Shown here: piece by piece, positions 50,242-61,969 of the stretch
Position numbering within the stretch: the stretch's first letter is position 1
Layout of the letters: the number at the start of each line of letters is the position of its first letter
Assembly (NCBI RefSeq): GCF_051020975.1
Contig: NW_027478161.1
Span: 6,262,001-6,326,000 of the forward strand
DNA: 64,000 bases
Direction: 5' to 3'
Source of the DNA: Osmia lignaria lignaria
Taxonomy: Eukaryota; Arthropoda; Insecta; Hymenoptera; Megachilidae
The notes under the pieces: generated by a model
The model's database searches: none
What the model saw: only the letters and a program-made list of their open reading frames with translations
What the model was told of the DNA's origin: nothing
Made by a program: the position numbers and the translations under genes

Positions 50242-53200
50242 TCAAAGAAAGGGGCCACGGTGTTTCTGTATCTCTATTATGTTGGTGCGGCTTCGGAACT
50301 TTTAAATATCTCGATATATCTCGAAAACTACGCTTCTGATCAAAAAACATCATAGAACGTAAATTGTAGGAAACATTATTCTCTACAAAAACGGTCTCTT
50401 AACATTTTGCCATAGCTCGCTTCGTTTCCGAGATATTTGCAGATTTATCTCAAGGGAAGGGGCCTGACGGACATATTTCGAGATATTTCTTCTTCTTGTT
50501 GTTCTTCTTCTGCACAGCTGAGCTGGAAGTGGCATTTGCAGGTCGCAATAGTGCAGAGTTATCTCAAAGAAAGGGGCCACGGTGTTTCTGTATCTCTATT
50601 ATGTTGGTGCGGCTTCGGAACTTTTAAATATCTCGATATATCTCGAAAACTACGCTTCTGATCAAAAAATATCATAGAACATAAATTGTAGGAAACATTA
50701 TTCTCTACAAAAAAGGGCTCTTAACATTTTGCCATAGCTCGCTTCGTTTCCGAGATATTTGCAGATTTATCTCAAGGGAAGGGGCCTGTCGGACATATTT
50801 CGAGATATTTCTTCTTCTTGTTGTTCTTCTTCTGCACAGCTAAGCTGGAAGTGGCATTTGCGGCTCGCACTAGTGCAGAGTTATCTCAAAGAAAGGGGCC
50901 ACGGTGTTTCTGTATCTCTATTATGTTGGTGCGGCTTCGGAACTTTTAAATATCTTGATATATCTCGAGAACTACGCATCTGATCAAAAAATATCATAGA
51001 ACATAAAAAGTAGGAAACTTAATTCTCTACAAAAAAGGTCTCTTAACATTTTGCCATAGCTCGCTTCGTTTCCGAGATATTTGCAGATTTATCTCAAGGG
51101 AAGGGGCCTGACGGACATATTTCGAGATATTTCTTCTTCTTGTTGTTCTTCTTCTGCACAGCTAAGCTGGAAGTGGCATTTGCAGCTCGCACTAGTGCAG
51201 AGTTATCTCAAAGAAAGGGGCCACGGTGTTTCTGTATCTCTATTATGTTGGTGCGGCTTCGGAACTTTTAAATATCTCGATATATCTCGAAAACTACGCT
51301 TCTGATCAAAAAATATCATAGAACATAAATTGTAGGAAACATAATTCTCTACAAAAAAGGTCTCTTAACATTTTGCCATAGCTCGCTTCGTTTCCGAGAT
51401 ATTTGCAGATATATCTCAAGGGAAGGGGCCTGACGGACATATTTCGAGATATTTCTTCTTCTTGTTGTTCTTCCTCTGCACAGCTAAGCTGGAAGTGGCA
51501 TTTGCAGCTCGCAATAGTGCAGAGTTATCTCTAGGAAAGGGGCCACGGTGTTTCTGTATCTCTATTATGTTGGTGCGGCTTCGGAACTTTTAAATATCTT
51601 GATATATCTCGAGAACCACGCATCTGATCAAAAAATATCATAGAACATAAAAAGTAGGAAACTTAATTCTCTACAAAAACGGTCTCTTAACATTTTGCCA
51701 TAGCTCGCTTCGTTTCCGAGATATTTGCAGATTTATCTCAAGGGAAGGGGCCTGACGGACATATTTCGAGATATTTCTTCTTCTTGTTGTTCTTCTTCTG
51801 CACAGCTAAGCTGGAAGTGGCATTTGCAGCGCGCAATAGTGCAGAGTTATCTCAAAGAAAGGGGCCACGGTGTTTCTGTATCTCTATTATGTTGGTGCGG
51901 CTTCGGAACTTTTAAATATCTTGATATATCTCGAGAACCACGCATCTGATCAAAAAATATCATAGAACATAAAAAGTAGGAAACTTAATTCTCTACAAAA
52001 ACGGTCTCTTAACATTTTGCCATAGCTCGCTTCGTTTCCGAGATATTTGCAGATTTATCTCAATGGAAGGGGCCTGACGGACATATTTCGAGATATTTCT
52101 TCTTCTTGTTGTTCTTCTTCTGCACAGCTGAGCTGGAAGTGGCATTTGCAGGTCGCAATAGTGCAGAGTTATCTCAAAGAAAGGGGCCACGGTGTTTCTG
52201 TATCTCTATTATGTTGGTGCGGCTTCGGAACTTTTAAATATCTCGATATATCTCGAAAACTACGCTTCTGATCAAAAAATATCATAGAACATAAATTGTA
52301 GGAAACATTATTCTCTACAAAAAAGGTCTCTTAACATTTTGCCATAGCTCGCTTCGTTTCCGAGATATTTGCAGATATATCTCAAGGGAAGGGGCCTGTC
52401 GGACATATTTCGAGATATTTCTTCTTCTTGTTGTTCTTCTTCTGCACAGCTAAGCTGGAAGTGGCATTTGCGGCTCGCACTAGTGCAGAGTTATCTCAAA
52501 GAAAGGGGCCACGGTGTTTCTGTATCTCTATTATGTTGGTGCGGCTTCGGAACTTTTAAATATCTCGATATATCTCGAAAACTACGCTTCTGATCAAAAA
52601 ATATCATAGAACATAAATTGTAGGAAACATAATTCTCTACAAAAAACGTCTCTTAACATTTTGCCATAGCTCGCTTCGTTTCCGAGATATTTGCAGATTC
52701 AGCTCAAAGGAACGGGCCTGACGGACATATTTCGAGATACTTCTTCTTCTTGTTGTTCTTCCTCTGCACAGCTAAGCTGGAAGTGGCATTTGCAGCTCGC
52801 AATAGTGCAGAGTTATCTCAAAGAAAGGGGCCACGGTGTTTCTGTATCTCTATTATGTTGGTGCGGCTTCGGAACTTTTAAATATCTTGATATATCTCGA
52901 GAACTACGCATCTGATCAAAAAATCTCATAGAACATAAAAAGTAGGAAACTTAATTCTCTACAAAAAAGGTCTCTTAACATTTTGCCATAGCTCGCTTCG
53001 TTTCCGAGATATTTGCAGATTTATCTCAAGGGAAGGGGCCTGACGGACATATTTCGAGATATTTCTTCTTCTTGTTGTTCTTCCTCTGCACAGCTAAGCT
53101 GGAAGTGACATTTGCAGCTCGCAATAGTGCAGAGTTATCTCAAAGAAAGGGGCCACGGTGTTTCTGTATCTCTATTATGTTGGTGCGGCTTCGGAACTTT

Positions 53201-56200
53201 TAAATATCTTGATATATCTCGAGAACTACGCATCTGATCAAAAAATATCGTAGAACATAAAAAGTAGGAAACGTAATTCTCTACAAAAAAGGTCTCTTAA
53301 CATTTTGCCATAGCTCGCTTCGTTTCCGAGATATTTGCAGATTTATCTCAAGGGAAGGGGCCTGACGGACATATTTCGAGATATTTCTTCTTCTTGTTGT
53401 TCTTCTTCTGCACAGCTAAGCTGGAAGTGGCATTTGCGGCTCGCACTAGTGCAGAGTTATCTCAAAGAAAGGGGCCACGGTGTTTCTGTATCTCTATTAT
53501 GTTGGTGCGGCTTCGGAACTTTTAAATATCTTGATATATCTCGAGAACTACGCATCTGATCAAAAAATATCATAGAACATAAAAAGTAGGAAACTTAATT
53601 CTCTACAAAAAAGGTCTCTTAACATTTTGCCATAGCTCGCTTCGTTTCCGAGATATTTGCAGATTTATCTCAAGGGAAGGGGCCTGACGGACATATTTCG
53701 AGATATTTCTTCTTCTTGTTGTTCTTCTTCTGCACAGCTAAGCTGGAAGTGGCATTTGCGGCTCGCACTAGTGCAGAGTTATCTCAAAGAAAGGGGCCAC
53801 GGTGTTTCTGTATCCCTATTATGTTGGTGCGGCTTCGGAACTTTTAAATATCTCGATATATCTCGAAAACTACGCTTCTGATCAAAAAATATCATAGAAC
53901 ATGAATTGTAGGAAACATAATTCTCTACAAAAAACGTCTGTTAACATTTTGCCATAGCTCGCTTCGTTTCCGAGATATTTGCAGATTCAGCTCAAAGGAA
54001 CTGGCCTGACGGACATATTTCGAGATATTTCTTCTTCTTGTTGTTCTTCCTCTGCACAGCTAAGCTGGAAGTGGCATTTGCAGCTCGCAATAGTGCAGAG
54101 TTATCTCAAAGAAAGGGGCCACGGTGTTTCTGTATCTCTATTATGTTGGTGCGGCTTCGGAACTTTTAAATATCTCGATATATCTCGAAAACTACGCTTC
54201 TGATCAAAAAATATCATAGAACATAAATTGTAGGAAACAGAATTCTCTACAAAAAAGGTCTCTCAACATTTTGCCATAGCTCGCTTCGTTTCCGAGATAT
54301 TTGCAGATATATCTCAAGGGAAGGGGCCTGACGGACATATTTCGAGATATTTCTTCTTCTTGTTGTTCTTCTTCTGCACAGCTAAGCTGGAAGTGGCATT
54401 TACAGCTCGCAATAGTGCAGAGTTATCTCAAAGAAAGCGGCCACGGTTGTTTCTGTATCTCTATTATGTTGGTGCGGCTTCGGAACTTTTAAATATCTTG
54501 ATATATCTCGAGAACTACGCATCTGATCAAAAAATATCATAGAACATAAATTGTAGGAAACATAATTCTCTACAAAAAACGTCTCTTAACATTTTGCCAT
54601 AGCTCGCTTCGTTTCCGAGATATTTGCAGATTCAGCTCAAAGGAACGGGCCTGACGGACATATTTCGAGATACTTCTTCTTCTTGTTGTTCTTCCTCTGC
54701 ACAGCTAAGCTGGAAGTGGCATTTGCAGCTCGCAATAGTGCAGAGTTATCTCAAAGAAAGGGGCCACGGTGTTTCTGTATCTCTATTATGTTGGTGCGGC
54801 TTCGGAACTTTTAAATATCTTGATATATCTCGAGAACTACGCATCTGATCAAAAAATATCATAGAACATAAAAAGTAGGAAACGTAATTCTCTACAAAAA
54901 AGGTCTCTTAACATTTTGCCATAGCTCGCTTCGTTTCCGAGATATTTGCAGATTTATCTCAAGGGAAGGGGCCTGACGGACATATTTCGAGATATTTCTT
55001 CTTCTTGTTGTTCTTCTTCTGCACAGCTAAGCTGGAAGTGGCATTTGCGGCTCGCACTAGTGCAGAGTTATCTCAAAGAAAGGGGCCACGGTGTTTCTGT
55101 ATCTCCATTATGTTGGTGCGGCTTCGGAACTTTTAAATATCTCGATATATCTCGAAAACTACGCTTCTGATCAAAAAATATCATAGAACATAAATTGTAG
55201 GAAACAGAATTCTCTACAAAAAAGGTCTCTTAACATTTTGCCATAGCTCGCTTCGTTTCCGAGATATTTGCAGATATATCTCAAGGGAAGAGGCCTGACG
55301 GACATATTTCGAGATATTTCTTCTTCTTGTTGTTCTTCTTCTGCACAGCTAAGCTGGAAGTGGCATTTACAGCTCGCAATAGTGCAGAGTTATCTTAAAG
55401 AAAGGGGCCACGGTGTTTCTGTATCTCTATTATGTTGGTGCGGCTTCGGAACTTTTAAATATCTTGATATATCTCGAGAACTACGCATCTGATCAAAAAA
55501 TATCATAGAACATAAAAAGTAGGAAACTTAATTCTCTACAAAAAAGGTCTCTTAACATTTTGCCATAGCTCGCTTCGTTTCCGAGATATTTGCAGATTTA
55601 TCTCAAGGGAAGGGGCCTGACGGACATATTTCGAGATATTTCTTCTTCTTGTTGTTCTTCTTCTGCACAGCTAAGCTGGAAGTGGCATTTGCGGCTCGCA
55701 CTAGTGCAGAGTTATCTCAAAGAAAGGGGCCACGGTGTTTCTGTATCCCTATTATGTTGGTGCGGCTTCGGAACTTTTAAATATCTCGATATATCTCGAA
55801 AACTACGCTTCTGATCAAAAAATATCATAGAACATGAATTGTAGGAAACATAATTCTCTACAAAAAACGTCTGTTAACATTTTGCCATAGCTCGCTTCGT
55901 TTCCGAGATATTTGCAGATTCAGCTCAAAGGAACTGGCCTGACGGACATATTTCGAGATATTTCTTCTTCTTGTTGTTCTTCCTCTGCACAGCTAAGCTG
56001 GAAGTGGCATTTGCAGCTCGCAATAGTGCAGAGTTATCTCAAAGAAAGGGGCCACGGTGTTTCTGTATCTCTATTATGTTGGTGCGGCTTCGGAACTTTT
56101 AAATATCTTGATATATCTCGAGAACTACGCATCTGATCAAAAAATATCATAGAACATAAAAAGTAGGAAACTTAATTCTCTACAAAAAAGGTCTGTTAAC

Positions 56201-57326
56201 ATTTTGCCATAGCTCGCTTCGTTTCCGAGATATTTGCAGATTTATCTCAAGGGAAGGGGCCTGACGGACATATTTCGAGATATTTCTTCTTCTTGTTGTT
56301 CTTCCTCTGCACAGCTGAGCTGGAAGTGGCATTTGTAGCTCGCAATAGTGCAGAGTTATCTCAAAGAAAGGGGCCACGGTGTTTCTGTATCTCTATTATG
56401 TTGGTGCGGCTTCGGAACTTTTAAATATCTTGATATATCTCGAGAACTACGCATCTGATCAAAAAATATCATAGAACATAAAAAGTAGGAAACTTAATTC
56501 TCTACAAAAAAGGTCTCTTAACATTTTGCCATAGCTCGCTTCGTTTCCGAGATATTTGCAGATTTATCTCAAGGGAAGGGGCCTGACGGACATATTTCGA
56601 GATATTTCTTCTTCTTGTTGTTCTTCTTCTGCACAGCTGAGCTGGAAGTGGCATTTGCAGGTCGCAATAGTGCAGAGTTATCTGAAAGAAAGGGGCCACG
56701 GTGTTTGTGTATCTCTATTATGTTGGTGCGGCTTCGGAACTTTTAAATATCTCGATATATCTCGAAAACTACGCTTCTGATCAAAAAATATCATAGAACA
56801 TAAATTGTAGGAAACATTATTCTCTACAAAAAAGGTCTCTTAACATTTTGCCATAGCTCGCTTCGTTTCCGAGATATTTGCAGATATATCTCAAGGGAAG
56901 GGGCCTGTCGGACATATTTCGAGATATTTCTTCTTCTTGTTGTTCTTCTTCTGCACAGCTAAGCTGGAAGTGGCATTTGCGGCTCGCACTAGTGCAGAGT
57001 TATCTCAAAGAAAGGGGCCACGGTGTTTCTGTATCTCTATTATGTTGGTGCGGCTTCGGAACTTTTAAATATCTCGATATATCTCGAAAACTACGCTTCT
57101 GATCAAAAAATATCATAGAACATAAATTGTAGGAAACATAATTCTCTACAAAAAACGTCTCTTAACATTTTGCCATAGCTGGCTTCGTTTCCGAGATATT
57201 TGCAGATTTATCTCAAGGGAAGGGGCCTGACGGACATATTTCGAGATATTTCTTCTTCTTGTTGTTCTTCTTCTGCACAGCTAAGCTGGAAGTGGCATTT
57301 GCGGCTCGCACTAGTGCAGAGTTATC
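50242..57326 (+). repeat. 22-mer higher-order unit, copy 1 (7085 bp)
   Basis: 50242-55103 matches 57327-62188 at a shift of 7085 bp. The period is 22 x 322 plus 1 because of the 323-bp monomer at 54301. Left edge: A at 50241 (GTTATATCAAAG) against C at 57326. Markers: ACATCATAGAACGTAAATTG, TCTCAATGGAAGGGG, CGAGAACCACGC, GTTATCTCTARG, GAAGTGACATTTG. The unit's right part repeats internally at 1933 bp (53657 and 55590 share GTATCCCTATT, ACATGAATTG and ACGTCTGTTAAC). Confidence 0.88.
54301..54623 (+). repeat. 323-bp monomer with CGGTTGTTTC insertion
   Basis: GAAAGGGGCCACGGTGTTTC reads GAAAGCGGCCACGGTTGTTTC here: one G to C change and one inserted T. The open stretch is cut to 63 codons. The same pair of changes recurs at 61386 in the second 22-mer copy, confirming that the two were copied together and that the change is not a random read error. 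Confidence 0.93.
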
Positions 57327-60300
57327 TCAAAGAAAGGGGCCACGGTGTTTCTGTATCTCTATTATGTTGGTGCGGCTTCGGAACTTTTAAATATCTCGAT
57401 ATATCTCGAAAACTACGCTTCTGATCAAAAAACATCATAGAACGTAAATTGTAGGAAACATTATTCTCTACAAAAACGGTCTCTTAACATTTTGCCATAG
57501 CTCGCTTCGTTTCCGAGATATTTGCAGATTTATCTCAAGGGAAGGGGCCTGACGGACATATTTCGAGATATTTCTTCTTCTTGTTGTTCTTCTTCTGCAC
57601 AGCTGAGCTGGAAGTGGCATTTGCAGGTCGCAATAGTGCAGAGTTATCTCAAAGAAAGGGGCCACGGTGTTTCTGTATCTCTATTATGTTGGTGCGGCTT
57701 CGGAACTTTTAAATATCTCGATATATCTCGAAAACTACGCTTCTGATCAAAAAATATCATAGAACATAAATTGTAGGAAACATTATTCTCTACAAAAAAG
57801 GTCTCTTAACATTTTGCCATAGCTCGCTTCGTTTCCGAGATATTTGCAGATTTATCTCAAGGGAAGGGGCCTGTCGGACATATTTCGAGATATTTCTTCT
57901 TCTTGTTGTTCTTCTTCTGCACAGCTAAGCTGGAAGTGGCATTTGCGGCTCGCACTAGTGCAGAGTTATCTCAAAGAAAGGGGCCACGGTGTTTCTGTAT
58001 CTCTATTATGTTGGTGCGGCTTCGGAACTTTTAAATATCTTGATATATCTCGAGAACTACGCATCTGATCAAAAAATATCATAGAACATAAAAAGTAGGA
58101 AACTTAATTCTCTACAAAAAAGGTCTCTTAACATTTTGCCATACCTCGCTTCGTTTCCGAGATATTTGCAGATTTATCTCAAGGGAAGGGGCCTGACGGA
58201 CATATTTCGAGATATTTCTTCTTCTTGTTGTTCTTCTTCTGCACAGCTAAGCTGGAAGTGGCATTTGCAGCTCGCACTAGTGCAGAGTTATCTCAAAGAA
58301 AGGGGCCACGGTGTTTCTGTATCTCTATTATGTTGGTGCGGCTTCGGAACTTTTAAATATCTCGATATATCTCGAAAACTACGCTTCTGATCAAAAAATA
58401 TCATAGAACATAAATTGTAGGAAACATAATTCTCTACAAAAAAGGTCTCTTAACATTTTGCCATAGCTCGCTTCGTTTCCGAGATATTTGCAGATATATC
58501 TCAAGGGAAGGGGCCTGACGGACATATTTCGAGATATTTCTTCTTCTTGTTGTTCTTCCTCTGCACAGCTAAGCTGGAAGTGGCATTTGCAGCTCGCAAT
58601 AGTGCAGAGTTATCTCTAAGAAAGGGGCCACGGTGTTTCTGTATCTCTATTATGTTGGTGCGGCTTCGGAACTTTTAAATATCTTGATATATCTCGAGAA
58701 CCACGCATCTGATCAAAAAATATCATAGAACATAAAAAGTAGGAAACTTAATTCTCTACAAAAACGGTCTCTTAACATTTTGCCATAGCTCGCTTCGTTT
58801 CCGAGATATTTGCAGATTTATCTCAAGGGAAGGGGCCTGACGGACATATTTCGAGATATTTCTTCTTCTTGTTGTTCTTCTTCTGCACAGCTAAGCTGGA
58901 AGTGGCATTTGCAGCGCGCAATAGTGCAGAGTTATCTCAAAGAAAGGGTCCACGGTGTTTCTGTATCTCTATTATGTTGGTGCGGCTTCGGAACTTTTAA
59001 ATATCTTGATATATCTCGAGAACCACGCATCTGATCAAAAAATATCATAGAACATAAAAAGTAGGAAACTTAATTCTCTACAAAAACGGTCTCTTAACAT
59101 TTTGCCATAGCTCGCTTCGTTTCCGAGATATTTGCAGATTTATCTCAATGGAAGGGGCCTGACGGACATATTTCGAGATATTTCTTCTTCTTGTTGTTCT
59201 TCTTCTGCACAGCTGAGCTGGAAGTGGCATTTGCAGGTCGCAATAGTGCAGAGTTATCTCAAAGAAAGGGGCCACGGTGTTTCTGTATCTCTATTATGTT
59301 GGTGCGGCTTCGGAACTTTTAAATATCTCGATATATCTCGAAAACTACGCTTCTGATCAAAAAATATCATAGAACATAAATTGTAGGAAACATTATTCTC
59401 TACAAAAAAGGTCTCTTAACATTTTGCCATAGCTCGCTTCGTTTCCGAGATATTTGCAGATATATCTCAAGGGAAGGGGCCTGTCGGACATATTTCGAGA
59501 TATTTCTTCTTCTTGTTGTTCTTCTTCTGCACAGCTAAGCTGGAAGTGGCATTTGCGGCTCGCACTAGTGCAGAGTTATCTCAAAGAAAGGGGCCACGGT
59601 GTTTCTGTATCTCTATTATGTTGGTGCGGCTTCGGAACTTTTAAATATCTCGATGTATCTCGAAAACTACGCTTCTGATCAAAAAATATTATAGAACATA
59701 AATTGTAGGAAACATAATTCTCTACAAAAAACGTCTCTTAACATTTTGCCATAGCTCGCTTCGTTTCCGAGATATTTGCAGATTCAGCTCAAAGGAACGG
59801 GCCTGACGGACATATTTCGAGATACTTCTTCTTCTTGTTGTTCTTCCTCTGCACAGCTAAGCTGGAAGTGGCATTTGCAGCTCGCAATAGTGCAGAGTTA
59901 TCTCAAAGAAAGGGGCCACGGTGTTTCTGTATCTCTATTATGTTGGTGCGGCTTCGGAACTTTTAAATATCTTGATATATCTCGAGAACTACGCATCTGA
60001 TCAAAAAATATCATAGAACATAAAAAGTAGGAAACTTAATTCTCTACAAAAAAGGTCTCTTAACATTTTGCCATAGCTCGCTTCGTTTCCGAGATATTTG
60101 CAGATTTATCTCAAGGGAAGGGGCCTGACGGACATATTTCGAGATATTTCTTCTTCTTGTTGTTCTTCCTCTGCACAGCTAAGCTGGAAGTGACATTTGC
60201 AGCTCGCAATAGTGCAGAGTTATCTCAAAGAAAGGGGCCACGGTGTTTCTGTATCTCTATTATGTTGGTGCGGCTTCGGAACTTTTAAATATCTTGATAT

Positions 60301-61385
60301 ATCTCGAGAACTACGCATCTGATCAAAAAATATCATAGAACATAAAAAGTAGGAAACGTAATTCTCTACAAAAAAGGTCTCTTAACATTTTGCCATAGCT
60401 CGCTTCGTTTCCGAGATATTTGCAGATTTATCTCAAGGGAAGGGGCCTGACGGACATATTTCGAGATATTTCTTCTTCTTGTTGTTCTTCTTCTGCACAG
60501 CTAAGCTGGAAGTGGCATTTGCGGCTCGCACTAGTGCAGAGTTATCTCAAAGAAAGGGGCCACGGTGTTTCTGTATCTCTATTATGTTGGTGCGGCTTCG
60601 GAACTTTTAAATATCTTGATATATCTCGAGAACTACGCATCTGATCAAAAAATATCATAGAACATAAAAAGTAGGAAACTTAATTCTCTACAAAAAAGGT
60701 CTCTTAACATTTTGCCATAGCTCGCTTCGTTTCCGAGATATTTGCAGATTTATCTCAAGGGAAGGGGCCTGACGGACATATTTCGAGATATTTCTTCTTC
60801 TTGTTGTTCTTCTTCTGCACAGCTAAGCTGGAAGTGGCATTTGCGGCTCGCACTAGTGCAGAGTTATCTGAAACAAAGGGGCCACGGTGTTTCTGTATCC
60901 CTATTATGTTGGTGCGGCTTCGGAACTTTTAAATATCTCGATATATCTCGAAAACTACGCTTCTGATCAAAAAATATCATAGAACATGAATTGTAGGAAA
61001 CATAATTCTCTACAAAAAACGTCTGTTAACATTTTGCCATAGCTCGCTTCGTTTCCGAGATATTTGCAGATTCAGCTCAAAGGAACTGGCCTGACGGACA
61101 TATTTCGAGATATTTCTTCTTCTTGTTGTTCTTCCTCTGCACAGCTAAGCTGGAAGTGGCATTTGCAGCTCGCAATAGTGCAGAGTTATCTCAAAGAAAG
61201 GGGCCACGGTGTTTCTGTATCTCTATTATGTTGGTGCGGCTTCGGAACTTTTAAATATCTCGATATATCTCGAAAACTACGCTTCTGATCAAAAAATATC
61301 ATAGAACATAAATTGTAGGAAACAGAATTCTCTACAAAAAAGGTCTCTCAACATTTTGCCATAGCTCGCTTCGTTTCCGAGATAT

Positions 61386-61708
61386 TTGCAGATATATCTC
61401 AAGGGAAGGGGCCTGACGGACATATTTCGAGATATTTCTTCTTCTTGTTGTTCTTCTTCTGCACAGCTAAGCTGGAAGTGGCATTTACAGCTCGCAATAG
61501 TGCAGAGTTATCTCAAAGAAAGCGGCCACGGTTGTTTCTGTATCTCTATTATGTTGGTGCGGCTTCGGAACTTTTAAATATCTTGATATATCTCGAGAAC
61601 TACGCATCTGATCAAAAAATATCATAGGACATAAATTGTAGGAAACATAATTCTCTACAAAAAACGTCTCTTAACATTTTGCCATAGCTCGCTTCGTTTC
61701 CGAGATAT
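61386..61708 (+). repeat. 323-bp monomer, copy-2 counterpart of 54301
   Basis: It carries the same AAAGCGGCCACGG and CGGTTGTTTC changes as 54301, plus its own ATAGGACATAAATTG (AGAAC to AGGAC). It marks copy 2 of the 22-mer. Confidence 0.93.
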
Positions 61709-61969
61709 TTGCAGATTCAGCTCAAAGGAACGGGCCTGACGGACATATTTCGAGATACTTCTTCTTCTTGTTGTTCTTCCTCTGCACAGCTAAGCTGGAA
61801 GTGGCATTTGCAGCTCGCAATAGTGCAGAGTTATCTCAAAGAAAGGGGCCACGGTGTTTCTGTATCTCTATTATGTTGGTGCGGATTCGGAACTTTTAAA
61901 TATCTTGATATATCTCGAGAACTACGCATCTGATCAAAAAATATCATAGAACATAAAAAGTAGGAAACG